In this document: piece after piece, positions 7,821 to 16,156 of the stretch
Layout of the letters: each line of letters opens with the position of its first letter
How positions within the stretch are numbered: the first letter of the stretch is position 1
NCBI RefSeq assembly: GCF_041435015.1
Contig: NZ_CP107989.1
Location: 2,356,001 to 2,420,000 of the forward strand
Length of the DNA: 64,000 bases
From: Streptomyces canus
GTDB taxonomy: Bacteria > Actinomycetota > Actinomycetes > Streptomycetales > Streptomycetaceae
Reading direction: 5' to 3'
The notes under the pieces: generated by a model
The model's input: the letters and a program-made list of their open reading frames with translations, nothing else
Database searches by the model: none
What the model was told of the DNA's origin: nothing
Made by a program: the position numbers and the translations under genes

Positions 7821-8645
7821 ATGACCCACCGTCCGCCCCGCCCCTTTCGCGTCCTCGCCTCGATCCTCGCGGCCGGAGCCCTGTTGACGACCGCCGCGTG
7901 TGCGGACGGTGACGACAGCGGTCAGGACCGCGCGGACACCACGGAGATCACCACGGAGATCTCCTCCTCGCCGCTCGCCCAGCAGTCCCCGGCCGCGCTC
8001 ACCCCGGCCGGGGCGCGTGCCGCGCTGGTGACGGAGGCGGATCTGGAGGACGACTGGACAAAGGTCAAGAACGCGGCCACCTGGCGCGACAGCCTGCTGG
8101 TCGGACAGGTGGACGTCGCCGACTTCCTCACCGCCAAGGCCGACGCGGCCGACTGCCAGAAGCTGCTCGACCGGCTCTACGACGACGAGCTCCTGGGCAA
8201 GCCGTCCGGAGCGTCCGCGCTCACCGGCTTCAAGGAGGGCGAGTCGCGGCTGCTGTACCAGGTGGCCGCCTATGACAAGGCCGCGCTGGACACGTCCTTC
8301 GCCTGGTTGAAGAGCCTGCCGGTCAAGTGCGACCAGTTCACGGCGAAGGACGGCTCGGGTGGGCAGCGCACGGTCCAGGTGGTCGCGACCTCCCTGCCCA
8401 AGGAGGGCGATGCCCGGCAGGGGCTGCAGGTCACGGTCCAGGGCACCTCGGGCGGGGAGCCCACCACCCTCACCCTCGACGTCGCAGCCCTGCGGTTCGG
8501 CACGGACGCGATCACCTTCACCAACGGCGGCCTCGACGGAGCCGACGACCACACCACCGAGCAGGCGGCGAAGCTGGGCGCGGCCCGTCTCGAGGACGTC
8601 CAGGCGGGCCGGACCCCGTCCGCCGACCCGAGCGAGATCGACTGA
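7821..8645 (+). CDS. Secreted lipoprotein of unknown function
   Basis: This is a 274-aa protein with a lipoprotein signal: RPFRVLASILAAGALLTTAAC, where the Cys is the lipidation site. It is followed by an Asp/Thr/Ser-rich linker (DGDDSGQDRADTTEITTEIS). The mature domain (residues 65-260) has no motif I recognise. The ATG at 7821 follows AGGAGA by 6 nt; a GTG one codon upstream is also possible. It is divergent from the rsgA leader and precedes the hydroxyproline cluster by 100 bp, but nothing ties it functionally to either. Confidence 0.75.
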   Translation: MTHRPPRPFRVLASILAAGALLTTAACADGDDSGQDRADTTEITTEISSSPLAQQSPAALTPAGARAALVTEADLEDDWTKVKNAATWRDSLLVGQVDVADFLTAKADAADCQKLLDRLYDDELLGKPSGASALTGFKEGESRLLYQVAAYDKAALDTSFAWLKSLPVKCDQFTAKDGSGGQRTVQVVATSLPKEGDARQGLQVTVQGTSGGEPTTLTLDVAALRFGTDAITFTNGGLDGADDHTTEQAAKLGAARLEDVQAGRTPSADPSEID

Positions 8646-8727
8646 CGGCCCGGTGAGCCCCGTCCGTCCCAGCCCCCCCCCGCCCGCCCGCCGGTGCGAC
8701 GTCATGGTGTTCCCGCCGAGAGCGGCA

Positions 8728-8744
8728 TGTGACATAGTACTGAC
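8728..8744 (+). promoter_or_regulatory. Putative operator and -10 region of the hydroxyproline operon
   Basis: TGTGACAT (8728-8735) directly abuts TAGTAC, a plausible -10 element ending 4 nt before the GTG start at 8745. No Shine-Dalgarno is visible, so the first gene may be translated from a leaderless mRNA. The GTGACAT core recurs inverted before the DapA-family gene and again before the GntR gene, which suggests binding by that regulator. Confidence 0.45.
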
Positions 8745-9920
8745 GTGAGCAAGCGACTGACCTGCGATGTCGTGGTCGTCGGAGCCGGGATGGTGGGTGC
8801 GGCCTGTGCCCTGTACGCCGCCCGCGCGGGCCTCGACGTGATCGTCGTCGACCGCGGTCCGGTGGCCGGCGGTACGACCGGCGCCGGTGAGGGCAATCTC
8901 CTGGTCTCCGACAAGGAGCCGGGACCCGAGCTCGAACTCGCCCTCCTGTCCGGCCGGTTGTGGACCGAGTTGGCGGAGGAGGTCGGCGACGCCATCGAGT
9001 ACGAACTCAAGGGCGGCGTGGTCGTGGCCTCCACGTCCGACGGCCTCGAAGCCCTGGAGAGGTTCGCGACCGGGCAACGGGCCGCAGGCGTCGAGGCGGT
9101 GCGGGTGGACGCAGGCCGACTCAGGGAGCTGGAGCCCCACTTGGCGCCCGGACTCACCGGCGCTGTGCTGTATCCCCAGGACGCGCAGGTCATGCCGACG
9201 CTGGCCGCCGCTCATCTCGTACGGTCCTCGGGTGCCCGGCTGTTCACCGGCGCGGCGGTGACCGAGGTGCTGCGCGGCGCCGACGGTGCCGTGCGCGGGG
9301 TGCGGACCGGCCGGGGCGAGATCCACACCCCGCATGTCGTCAACGCCGCCGGGACGTGGGGCGGTGAGCTGGCCGCGCTGGCGGGAGTGAGCCTCCCCGT
9401 GCTCCCCCGACGCGGCTTCGTCCTGGTCACCGAGCCGCTGCCCCGCCTGGTCCGTCACAAGGTGTACGCCGCCGACTACGTGGCCGACGTGGCCAGCGAC
9501 TCGGCGGCCCTGCAGACCTCACCTGTCGTGGAGGGGACGGCGGCCGGGCCCGTCCTGATCGGTGCGACCCGTGAACGGGTGGGCTTCGACAGGTCGTTGT
9601 CGCTGCCCGCGCTGCGCGCGCTGGCGGAGGGCGCGACCCGGCTGTTCCCGTTCCTGGAGCGGGTGCGCGCGATGCGGACGTACCTCGGCTTCCGGCCGTA
9701 CATGCCCGATCACCTGCCCGCGATCGGCCCCGATCCGCGGGTGTCCGGGCTGTTCCACGCCTGCGGGCACGAGGGCGCCGGCATCGGACTGTCCACCGGG
9801 ACGGGGCAGTTGATCGCCCAGGTGCTGGCCGGGCGCGCCCCCGATCTCGATCTCGCACCTTTCCGTCCCGACCGTTTCCCCGCCTCCGCCTCCGCCTCCG
9901 CCTCCGAGGAGGCCTCGTGA
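8745..9920 (+). CDS. D-hydroxyproline dehydrogenase, FAD-dependent DAO-family subunit
   Basis: The 391-aa flavoprotein has an N-terminal dinucleotide fold VVVGAGMVGAACALYAARAG, TTGAGEGNL, and the C-terminal FAD-contact region ACGHEGAGIGLSTGTG of the D-amino-acid oxidase superfamily. Together with the two following genes it makes the three-part dehydrogenase type (catalytic DAO subunit, [2Fe-2S] subunit, FAD/NAD subunit) known for cis-4-hydroxy-D-proline. It starts at GTG and overlaps the next gene by 4 bp (GTGA). The last residues, PASASASASEEAS, are encoded by a hexanucleotide repeat. Substrate assignment rests on the operon. Confidence 0.85.
   Translation: MSKRLTCDVVVVGAGMVGAACALYAARAGLDVIVVDRGPVAGGTTGAGEGNLLVSDKEPGPELELALLSGRLWTELAEEVGDAIEYELKGGVVVASTSDGLEALERFATGQRAAGVEAVRVDAGRLRELEPHLAPGLTGAVLYPQDAQVMPTLAAAHLVRSSGARLFTGAAVTEVLRGADGAVRGVRTGRGEIHTPHVVNAAGTWGGELAALAGVSLPVLPRRGFVLVTEPLPRLVRHKVYAADYVADVASDSAALQTSPVVEGTAAGPVLIGATRERVGFDRSLSLPALRALAEGATRLFPFLERVRAMRTYLGFRPYMPDHLPAIGPDPRVSGLFHACGHEGAGIGLSTGTGQLIAQVLAGRAPDLDLAPFRPDRFPASASASASEEAS
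9882..9913 (+). repeat. Four GCCTCC repeats able to pair with the next gene's Shine-Dalgarno
   Basis: GCCTCC occurs four times in tandem at 9882-9905, inside the end of the DAO-subunit gene. The last copy forms a perfect inverted repeat GCCTCC-GA-GGAGGC (9900-9913) with the ribosome-binding site of the following gene (GTG at 9917). Any of the four copies could pair with that site. Confidence 0.7.
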
Positions 9921-10216
9921 ACCCGCTGGAGCTGGTGGGCGCCGAGCCCGGTCCCCCCTTCACCGTCACCCTCGACGGGCGGGAGATGGAGGCCCTGCCC
10001 GGCCAGACCGTCGCCGCCGCGCTGTGGACTGCGGGCATCACCTCCTGGCGCACCACCCGCGGCGAGGGCCGCCCGCGCGGGATCTTCTGCGGCATCGGCG
10101 TCTGCTTCGACTGCCTGGTGACCGTCAACGACCGCCCGAACCAACGGGCTTGTCTGATGCCCTTGCGGCCGGGCGACGCGATCCGCACGCAGGAGGGAAC
10201 GGGCCACGATGACTGA
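9917..10216 (+). CDS. D-hydroxyproline dehydrogenase, [2Fe-2S] ferredoxin-like subunit
   Basis: The 99-aa protein carries the cysteine set FCGIGVCFDC...ACLMPL, i.e. CxxxxCxxC plus a distal Cys, of the small [2Fe-2S] subunit found with HcnA- and LhpB-type amine dehydrogenases. It relays electrons between the flavin subunits. It starts at GTG, overlapping the upstream gene by 4 bp, and its end overlaps the next gene by 8 bp, so all three are translationally coupled. Confidence 0.88.
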   Translation: MNPLELVGAEPGPPFTVTLDGREMEALPGQTVAAALWTAGITSWRTTRGEGRPRGIFCGIGVCFDCLVTVNDRPNQRACLMPLRPGDAIRTQEGTGHDD

Positions 10217-11606
10217 GCCCAGCCTGGCGGTGATCGGTGCGGGTCCGGCCGGACTCGCGGCCGCCCTCGCGGCGGCCGCCCGGGGCATCCGTGTCACCCT
10301 GATCGACTCGGCCGCGGAGGCGGGCGGGCAGTTCTACCGGCAGCCCGCACCCGGGCTCGGGGCCCGTCGGCCGCAGGCACTGCATCACCAGTGGCGGACC
10401 TGGGAGAGACTGCGGGACGGCCTGCGCGCCCATGTGCAGGCGGGCACCGTGCGGCACATGACGGATCATCACGTCTGGTTCGTCGAGCGCCGGGACACCG
10501 CCGGTTTCGCCGTGCACGCCCTCGTGGGCCCCGAGCAGGAGCAGCCGGCCGAGGTACGCGCGGCGGCGGTCCTCCTCGCCACCGGCGGCTACGAGAAGGT
10601 GCTGCCCTTCCCCGGCTGGACCCTGCCCGGTGTCGTCACGGCGGGCGGGGCGCAGGCCATGCTCAAGGGCGGGCTCGTGCTGCCGGGCCGTACCGCCGTC
10701 GTCGCCGGGACCGGGCCGCTGCTGCTGCCCGTCGCCACCGGCCTCGCCGCGGCGGGCGCGACGGTCGCCGCGCTGGTGGACTCGGCCGACCCGAAGTCGT
10801 TCGTACGGCGGTCCCGGACGCTGGCGGGCCGACCGGGCAAGGTGGCCGAAGGCGCCCAGTATGCAGGGCAGTTGCTCCGGCACCGGGTACGCACTCTCCT
10901 CCATCACACCGTCGTGGCGGCGCACGGCGCCGAGCGGCTGGAGGCGGTGACGATCGCGGCCCTCGACCGGGACGGGCGGGTGCGTCAGGACACCCGCCGA
11001 CGCCTCGGCTGCGACACCCTCGCCGTGAGTCACGGCATGCTGCCGCACACCGACCTCGCCGACGCGCTGGGCTGCCGGGTCGACGGCACGGACGTGTACG
11101 TCGACGACGAGCAGCGCACCGACGTGCCGGGGGTGTGGGCGGCGGGCGAGACCACCGGCATCGGCGGCTCCGCCCTCTCACTCGCCGAGGGACACATCGC
11201 CGGGCGGTCGGTCGCGGCGCGGCTGGCCGGGCGGGCACCGGATCCCGGTGAGTGGGCGGCCGCCGCGCGCACCCGGGCCGGGCTGCGGGCCTTCTTCGCC
11301 GCCGTCGACTCCGTCTACGTGCCGCCCGCGCACTGGGCCGAGCAGGTCACCGACGGGACGGTGGTGTGCCGCTGTGAGGAGGTGTCGGCCGGTGCGGTGC
11401 GGGAGGCGGTGCGCGAGCTGGGGGCCGGTGACCTGAGGACCGTGAAGCTGCTGACGCGGGCCGGGATGGGCTGGTGCCAGGGCCGGGTGTGCGGGCCCGG
11501 AGTGGCCGGTGTCGCCGGGTGCGCGGAGACCGCGGGCCGCAGGCCGTTCGCACGGCCGGTGCCGCTGGGCGTGTTGGCCCGGGCCGGAGAGACCGAGGAA
11601 CAGTGA
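10209..11606 (+). CDS. D-hydroxyproline dehydrogenase, FAD/NAD(P)-binding subunit with BFD-like [2Fe-2S] domain
   Basis: This 465-aa protein opens with VIGAGPAGLAAALAAAARG (FAD site), has a second nucleotide fold around residues 155-190 (LPGRTAVVAGTGPLLLPVATG) and VWAAGETTGIGGSALSLAEG. It ends with a cysteine cluster (CRCEEVSAG ... GMGWCQGRVCG) of the BFD-like [2Fe-2S] type. This is the layout of the HcnB-like subunit in three-component D-hydroxyproline dehydrogenases. The ATG at 10209 overlaps the ferredoxin subunit gene. The order DAO, ferredoxin, FAD/NAD subunit is consistent with one complex made in fixed ratio. Confidence 0.88.
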   Translation: MTEPSLAVIGAGPAGLAAALAAAARGIRVTLIDSAAEAGGQFYRQPAPGLGARRPQALHHQWRTWERLRDGLRAHVQAGTVRHMTDHHVWFVERRDTAGFAVHALVGPEQEQPAEVRAAAVLLATGGYEKVLPFPGWTLPGVVTAGGAQAMLKGGLVLPGRTAVVAGTGPLLLPVATGLAAAGATVAALVDSADPKSFVRRSRTLAGRPGKVAEGAQYAGQLLRHRVRTLLHHTVVAAHGAERLEAVTIAALDRDGRVRQDTRRRLGCDTLAVSHGMLPHTDLADALGCRVDGTDVYVDDEQRTDVPGVWAAGETTGIGGSALSLAEGHIAGRSVAARLAGRAPDPGEWAAAARTRAGLRAFFAAVDSVYVPPAHWAEQVTDGTVVCRCEEVSAGAVREAVRELGAGDLRTVKLLTRAGMGWCQGRVCGPGVAGVAGCAETAGRRPFARPVPLGVLARAGETEEQ

Positions 11607-11607
11607 T

Positions 11608-11615
11608 ATGTCACA
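11608..11615 (+). promoter_or_regulatory. ATGTCACA element before the DapA-family gene
   Basis: ATGTCACA is the exact reverse complement of the TGTGACAT found at 8728-8735. It lies in the 30-bp gap between the dehydrogenase operon and the next gene, 22 bp from that gene's ATG. It is a candidate operator; binding is inferred. Confidence 0.4.
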
Positions 11616-11636
11616 CCCTATGGAGAGGTGATCCAC

Positions 11637-12530
11637 ATGACCGCCAGCCTTCGTCCGTGGCGCGGAGTGCTCGTCGCCACCGCCCTCCCGTTGAACGACG
11701 ACCTGTCGGTGAACTACGAGAAGTACGCCGAACACTGCGCCTGGCTGGTCGAGAACGGCTGCGACGGCGTCGTACCGAACGGCTCGCTCGGCGAGTACCA
11801 GGTGCTCACCCCCGAGGAGCGGGCCAAGGTCGTCGAGACGGCCGTGGCCGCCATCGGCGGTGAGCGGGTGATGCCGGGCGTCGCCGCGTACGGCTCGGCG
11901 GAGTCCCGCCGCTGGGCCGAGCAGGCGCGTGACGCGGGCTGTGCGTCCGTGATGCTGCTGCCGCCCAACGCCTACCGCGCCGACGAACGGTCGGTCCTCG
12001 CGCACTACGCCGAGGTCGCGAAGGCGGGTCTGCCGATCGTGGCGTACAACAACCCCATCGACACCAAGGTCGACCTGGTGCCGGAGCTGTTGGCCGAACT
12101 GCACGCCGAGGGATACATCCGCGCGGTCAAGGAGTTCTCCGGTGATGTCCGCCGCGCCTACCAGCTGGCCGAACTCGCCCCGGAGCTGGACCTGTTGATC
12201 GGCGCCGACGACGTCCTGCTGGAACTCGCCCTCGCCGGGGCCAAGGGGTGGGTGGCCGGCTACCCGAACGCGCTGCCCAGGGCCTCCGTCGAGTTGTACC
12301 GGGCAGCCGTGGCCGGCGACCTCGGCACCGCGAGGAAGCTGTACGAGCAGCTGCACCCGCTGCTGCGCTGGGACTCCAAGGTCGAGTTCGTACAGGCGAT
12401 CAAGTTGTCGATGGACATCGCCGGCCGGCACGGCGGGCCCGTGCGTCCGCCGCGCGTCCCCCTGCTGCCCGGGCAGGAGGCCGTCGTGCGGGCCGCCACG
12501 GAGAAGGCCGTCGCCGCGGGACTCGTCTAA
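11637..12530 (+). CDS. DapA-family 1-pyrroline-4-hydroxy-2-carboxylate deaminase
   Basis: The 297-aa protein belongs to the dihydrodipicolinate synthase family of Schiff-base TIM barrels. VPNGSLGEY matches the substrate-carboxylate loop, YNNP carries the catalytic Tyr, and AVKEFSGD carries the Schiff-base Lys. In hydroxyproline clusters this family member deaminates pyrroline-4-hydroxy-2-carboxylate to 2-oxoglutarate semialdehyde. GGAGAGG stands 8 nt before the ATG at 11637. The semialdehyde dehydrogenase that would finish the pathway is not in the window. Confidence 0.87.
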   Translation: MTASLRPWRGVLVATALPLNDDLSVNYEKYAEHCAWLVENGCDGVVPNGSLGEYQVLTPEERAKVVETAVAAIGGERVMPGVAAYGSAESRRWAEQARDAGCASVMLLPPNAYRADERSVLAHYAEVAKAGLPIVAYNNPIDTKVDLVPELLAELHAEGYIRAVKEFSGDVRRAYQLAELAPELDLLIGADDVLLELALAGAKGWVAGYPNALPRASVELYRAAVAGDLGTARKLYEQLHPLLRWDSKVEFVQAIKLSMDIAGRHGGPVRPPRVPLLPGQEAVVRAATEKAVAAGLV

Positions 12531-12550
12531 CTCGTCAAGGAGAGCGGACC

Positions 12551-13552
12551 ATGCGCAGCACACTCGTCCTGCACGCCGTCGACTCGCACACCGAGGGCAT
12601 GCCCACCCGCGTGATCACCGGCGGCATCGGCACGATCCCCGGCGCGACCATGAACGAGCGCCGGCTGTACTTCCGTGAGCACCGCGACGACATCAAGCAG
12701 CTCCTGATGAACGAGCCGCGCGGGCACTCGGCGATGAGCGGCGCGATCCTCCAGCCGCCGACCCGCCCCGACTGCGACTGGGGTGTCGTGTACATCGAGG
12801 TCTCGGGCTATCTGCCGATGTGCGGACACGGCACGATCGGGGTGGCGACCGTGCTGGTGGAGACCGGCATGGTCGAGGTCGTCGAGCCGGTCACCACGAT
12901 CCGGCTCGACACCCCGGCGGGCCTGGTCGTCGCCGAGGTCGCGGTGGAGGACGGCAGGGCGAAGCACGTCACGCTGCGGAACGTGCCGTCCTTCGCCGTC
13001 GCCCTCGACCGCGAGATCGCACTGGCCGACGGGCGGACGGTGACATATGACCTGGCGTACGGCGGCAACTTCTACGCCATCCTGCCGTTGGACCGGTTCG
13101 GGCTGCCCTTCGACCGGACCCGCAAGGACGACATCCTGAAGGCGGGGCTGTCCCTCATGGAGGCGATCAACACCGAGGAGGAGCCCGTCCACCCCGAGGA
13201 TCCCTCCATCCGCGGCTGTCACCACGTCCACCTGGTCGCGCCCGGCGCGACCGCCCGCCACTCCCGGCACGCGATGGCCATCCACCCCGGCTGGTTCGAC
13301 CGCTCCCCCTGCGGCACCGGCACCAGCGCGCGCATGGCCCAGCTCCATGCGCGCGGCGAACTCCCGTTGCACACCGAGTTCGTGAACGAGTCCTTCATCG
13401 GGACGCGGTTCACGGGCCGGCTCCTCGGCACCACCGAGGTGGCGGGCCGCCCCGCCGTCCTGCCCAGTTTCACCGGGCGGGCGTGGATCACCGGCACGGC
13501 GCAGTACCTGCTCGACCCGACCGATCCGTTCCCGGCGGGATTCGTCCTGTGA
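12551..13552 (+). CDS. 4-hydroxyproline 2-epimerase (proline racemase family)
   Basis: This 333-aa enzyme interconverts trans-4-hydroxy-L-proline and cis-4-hydroxy-D-proline. Both catalytic cysteines are present: Cys91 in MCGHGTIG and Cys254 in SPCGTGTSAR. Dehydratase members of the family replace the first with Thr, so this one is an epimerase or racemase. Twenty nt separate it from the deaminase gene, with AAGGAGAGCGG as the ribosome-binding site. The neighbouring D-hydroxyproline dehydrogenase makes hydroxyproline the likely substrate rather than proline. Confidence 0.9.
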   Translation: MRSTLVLHAVDSHTEGMPTRVITGGIGTIPGATMNERRLYFREHRDDIKQLLMNEPRGHSAMSGAILQPPTRPDCDWGVVYIEVSGYLPMCGHGTIGVATVLVETGMVEVVEPVTTIRLDTPAGLVVAEVAVEDGRAKHVTLRNVPSFAVALDREIALADGRTVTYDLAYGGNFYAILPLDRFGLPFDRTRKDDILKAGLSLMEAINTEEEPVHPEDPSIRGCHHVHLVAPGATARHSRHAMAIHPGWFDRSPCGTGTSARMAQLHARGELPLHTEFVNESFIGTRFTGRLLGTTEVAGRPAVLPSFTGRAWITGTAQYLLDPTDPFPAGFVL

Positions 13553-13586
13553 GCCCCGAGGGCGTCGAGGATAATGCCGGGTGCCG

Positions 13587-13594
13587 CGTGACAT
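13587..13594 (+). promoter_or_regulatory. CGTGACAT element before the GntR gene
   Basis: This is a third copy of the GTGACAT core, 24 bp before the regulator's ATG, following the two at 8728 and 11608 (the latter inverted). If it is the GntR operator, this copy would give autoregulation. Confidence 0.4.
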
Positions 13595-13617
13595 TGCACC
13601 ACTAGGAGATGCCCCTC

Positions 13618-14295
13618 ATGGCCGCCCAGCGATCCAGCACCCCCGCTCTGCCCGTTCTCGGCGGCAAGAAGAGCAGCTACCGGGAGCGGGTCGCCGACGC
13701 CCTGCGGGCCGCGCTGATCGCGGGCGAACTGCTGCCGGGTCAGGTGTACTCGGCGCCCGCGCTCGCCGCCCGCTTCGGTGTGTCGGCCACCCCCGTGCGT
13801 GAGGCCATGCTCGACCTCGCCAAGGAGGGCCTGGTCGACACCGTGCCCAACAAGGGTTTCCGGGTCACCGCGGTCTCCGAGAAGCAGCTCGACGAGTACA
13901 CCCACATCCGCTCGCTCATCGAGATCCCCACCGTCGTGGAGCTGGCCTCGACCGCCGACCCGGTCTCCCTGGAGGCGCTGCGTCCCGCCGCCCGGGAGAT
14001 CGTCCAGGCGGCGGTGTCCGGTGACCTCATCGCGTACGTCGAGGCCGACACCCGCTTCCACCTCGGCCTGCTCGCCCTCGCGGGCAACGCCCATCTGGTC
14101 GAGGTGGTCGGCGACCTGCGCAAGCGGTCACGGCTCTACGGCCTCACCCCGCTGGTGAAGTCCGGCCGCCTGCTGGCCTCCGCCGAGGAGCACCTGGAAC
14201 TCCTCGACGCGCTGATCGCCCGCGACGAGAGGGCGGTCCATGCGGTGATGACCCGGCACATCGGGCACGTCCGGGGGCTGTGGGCGGCGAAGTAG
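13618..14295 (+). CDS. GntR-family (FCD subfamily) regulator of the hydroxyproline cluster
   Basis: The 225-aa protein has an N-terminal winged helix (YRERVADALRAALIAGELLPG, then FGVSATPVREAMLDLAKEGLV) and an all-helical FCD ligand-binding domain with the metal-binding Asp/His residues (EADTRFHLGLLALAGN, TRHIGHVRG). It probably senses hydroxyproline or a breakdown product and represses the cluster. The start at 13618 has AGGAG 9 nt upstream; the ATG at 13609 sits directly on that site and is unlikely. Confidence 0.88.
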   Translation: MAAQRSSTPALPVLGGKKSSYRERVADALRAALIAGELLPGQVYSAPALAARFGVSATPVREAMLDLAKEGLVDTVPNKGFRVTAVSEKQLDEYTHIRSLIEIPTVVELASTADPVSLEALRPAAREIVQAAVSGDLIAYVEADTRFHLGLLALAGNAHLVEVVGDLRKRSRLYGLTPLVKSGRLLASAEEHLELLDALIARDERAVHAVMTRHIGHVRGLWAAK

Positions 14296-14325
14296 GCGCG
14301 ACAGCCCCCTGCGGAACCGAAGGTG

Positions 14326-15804
14326 TCAGGCCTTCACGCACTCCCGCCCGTTGAGGGAGAAGTCGTACGCCGGGGCGTTCCTGCCCTGCCAGGTGGCGAG
14401 GAAGCCGAGGGAGAGCGAACCGTCCGCGGGGACGGACTTGTTGTAGTCGGCGGCGCTCGCGGTGACCTTCGCGCCGCTCTGGGTGAAGCTCCCGTCCCAC
14501 ATCTGCGTCACCTTCTGGCCGTCCTTGAAGGACCAGGTGACCCGCCAGTCGCTGAGCGCCTCGGTGGTGGTGACGGTGACGGCGCCCTGGAAGCCGTCGG
14601 GCCACTGGTTGACGAGGGTGTACTCGACCTGGCAGGACGGCGTGACGCTCTCGCCGGGCTCCGGTTCCTCGGCACCGGCGGAGGAGGTCCCCTGGGGTTC
14701 CGGGTCGGAGTTCTTCGCGCCCGTGGACTCGGACGGGTTCCCGCTGGGCGTCTGCGACGGGTGCGCCGAGCCGGGCGCCCGGGACGTGGCGGCGGGGACG
14801 GACGAGCTGGGGTTGGCCACCGGCTCACCGTCGGCGGAGGTACCGGTGCCGGGCTTGGCGGCACTGTTCCCCGTGTCGTCGCCCGGCATCATCGAGACGG
14901 CGAGGGCGAGCAGGGAGACGAGGACGGCCGCGACGAGCAGTCCGTTGCGCACGACCTTCGCCTTGTGCGCCCCGGGGTTCGGGGGCCCGCTCTCCAGTGC
15001 CTCCGGGCGTCGGGCGCCAAGGCGTACCTCGGCGGCCCGGCGGCGGCGCTCCAGATAGGCGAGCCCGCCCCAGCCGATCACCCCGCCCGCGAGGGCCGCG
15101 GGCAGCCCGCCGCCCTGCAGTCGAAGACAGGCGGCGGCCTCCGCGCACTGCCGGCATCTCGCGAGGTGGCGGGAGAGGTCGTCCGGGGTCTCGCCGGAGG
15201 TGGATCGGGTGACCGCGTCCAGCAGCCGGGCGTAGCTGCGGCACTGCGCGTCCATCGGCATGTCGAGATGGTTGCGGTGGCTGCGGTCCCGGAACAGACC
15301 GCGCACCTGGGCGAGTTCGTCGCCCACGGTGGCCGGGTCGAGGCCGAGCCGGCGGGCCACCGCGGACAGCGGCAGCGCCTCCACCTCGGCCAGCCACAGC
15401 AGTTCGGCGTCCGCTGCCTGCAGATCGCGCAGTCCGCGCAGCGCGATCGGCCGCTGGAGCGGCGGGCCGGTGTAGCGGGCGGCCTTGTCGGAATTGAGCC
15501 ACAGCCGCAGATCGGGGTCGAGCCGGTGGCCCAGCCCCTGTGTCTCCCACTCCGCCGCCGTCGTGCGAACGGCGGTCAGCAGCAGGGGTATTCGGGGCAG
15601 CCGGGCCGGACGGCGGCCGACGCCCCGGGCGGCGGCCTCCGCCTCACGGACCTCGCGCATGCCGAGGGAGAACGCCTCCGTGGCCAGCTCGGTGGCGGCG
15701 GTGGAGCCGGCCGTGCACAGATCGGCGTACGACAGCACGGCATCCCAGCACTCGGAGAACAGCGCGGCCTCGGCGGCGTCCTGGGGGGTCGGCAGGTCGG
15801 GCAT
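14326..15804 (-). CDS. Transmembrane sigma/anti-sigma-like protein with extracellular cellulose-binding CBM2
   Basis: This 492-aa protein joins parts rarely seen together. Residues 1-180 resemble a sigma-factor scaffold, including an HTH-like stretch (LPLSAVARRLGLDPATVGDELAQVRGLF, 144-171). Residues 209-225 contain the zinc-finger anti-sigma pattern HLARCRQC (His213, Cys217, Cys220). A membrane helix follows (287-306), then an 85-residue Ser/Pro/Thr linker and a C-terminal CBM2 domain bounded by Cys391 and Cys489, with conserved tryptophans (NQWPDGF, WRVTW, WDG). Topology would put CBM2 outside the cell. I infer a polysaccharide-sensing regulator, analogous in design to clostridial RsgI proteins. 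A structural or adhesive role is the main alternative. Confidence 0.75.
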   Translation of the reverse strand: MPDLPTPQDAAEAALFSECWDAVLSYADLCTAGSTAATELATEAFSLGMREVREAEAAARGVGRRPARLPRIPLLLTAVRTTAAEWETQGLGHRLDPDLRLWLNSDKAARYTGPPLQRPIALRGLRDLQAADAELLWLAEVEALPLSAVARRLGLDPATVGDELAQVRGLFRDRSHRNHLDMPMDAQCRSYARLLDAVTRSTSGETPDDLSRHLARCRQCAEAAACLRLQGGGLPAALAGGVIGWGGLAYLERRRRAAEVRLGARRPEALESGPPNPGAHKAKVVRNGLLVAAVLVSLLALAVSMMPGDDTGNSAAKPGTGTSADGEPVANPSSSVPAATSRAPGSAHPSQTPSGNPSESTGAKNSDPEPQGTSSAGAEEPEPGESVTPSCQVEYTLVNQWPDGFQGAVTVTTTEALSDWRVTWSFKDGQKVTQMWDGSFTQSGAKVTASAADYNKSVPADGSLSLGFLATWQGRNAPAYDFSLNGRECVKA

Positions 15805-16156
15805 GGGTCTCCTGCATCCAAAGCGAGGTCAACTCGCCATACTGGCAAAGGAGTTGGGGGGAACCTCGCGGCAGGACAGGAGCCTTTCACGTCTCCCACA
15901 CAACTGACAAGCAGGCTATTCAAATCGGTTACCGAGGGTTCGCGCCAGCGGTCGGAGCACATGACCGGGAGCGCTGTTACGAGAGTTATACGGAAAGAAC
16001 GCCGGGAAATCTCGACACCGGGTGCAACTCATCGCGAAATGTGCGGAGCAGCGGCCACTACGGTCACCTTGTCGATAAATCATTCGGCACATCAGAGCGG
16101 GCCGCGGATCCCCAAGGTCTCCGCGGCCCGCGCCCGTCCGTTTCGGCGGTGAGGAG
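15805..16156. other. Intergenic region with radical SAM gene terminator
   Basis: The 352 bp lie upstream of the CBM2 sensor-like gene and downstream of the radical SAM gene, both leftward. GCGAG-GTCAA-CTCGC (15823-15837) is a small inverted repeat 19 bp upstream of the start of the CBM2 gene. The middle part (15940-16090) is comparatively AT-rich and probably holds its promoter. A strong hairpin near 16097-16131 is listed separately. Confidence 0.5.
16097..16131 (-). terminator. GC-rich hairpin terminator after the radical SAM gene
   Basis: A perfect 12-bp stem GCGGGCCGCGGA / TCCGCGGCCCGC with an 11-nt loop starts 26 nt after the radical SAM stop codon. No U-run follows, as is common for Streptomyces terminators. 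Confidence 0.75.
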
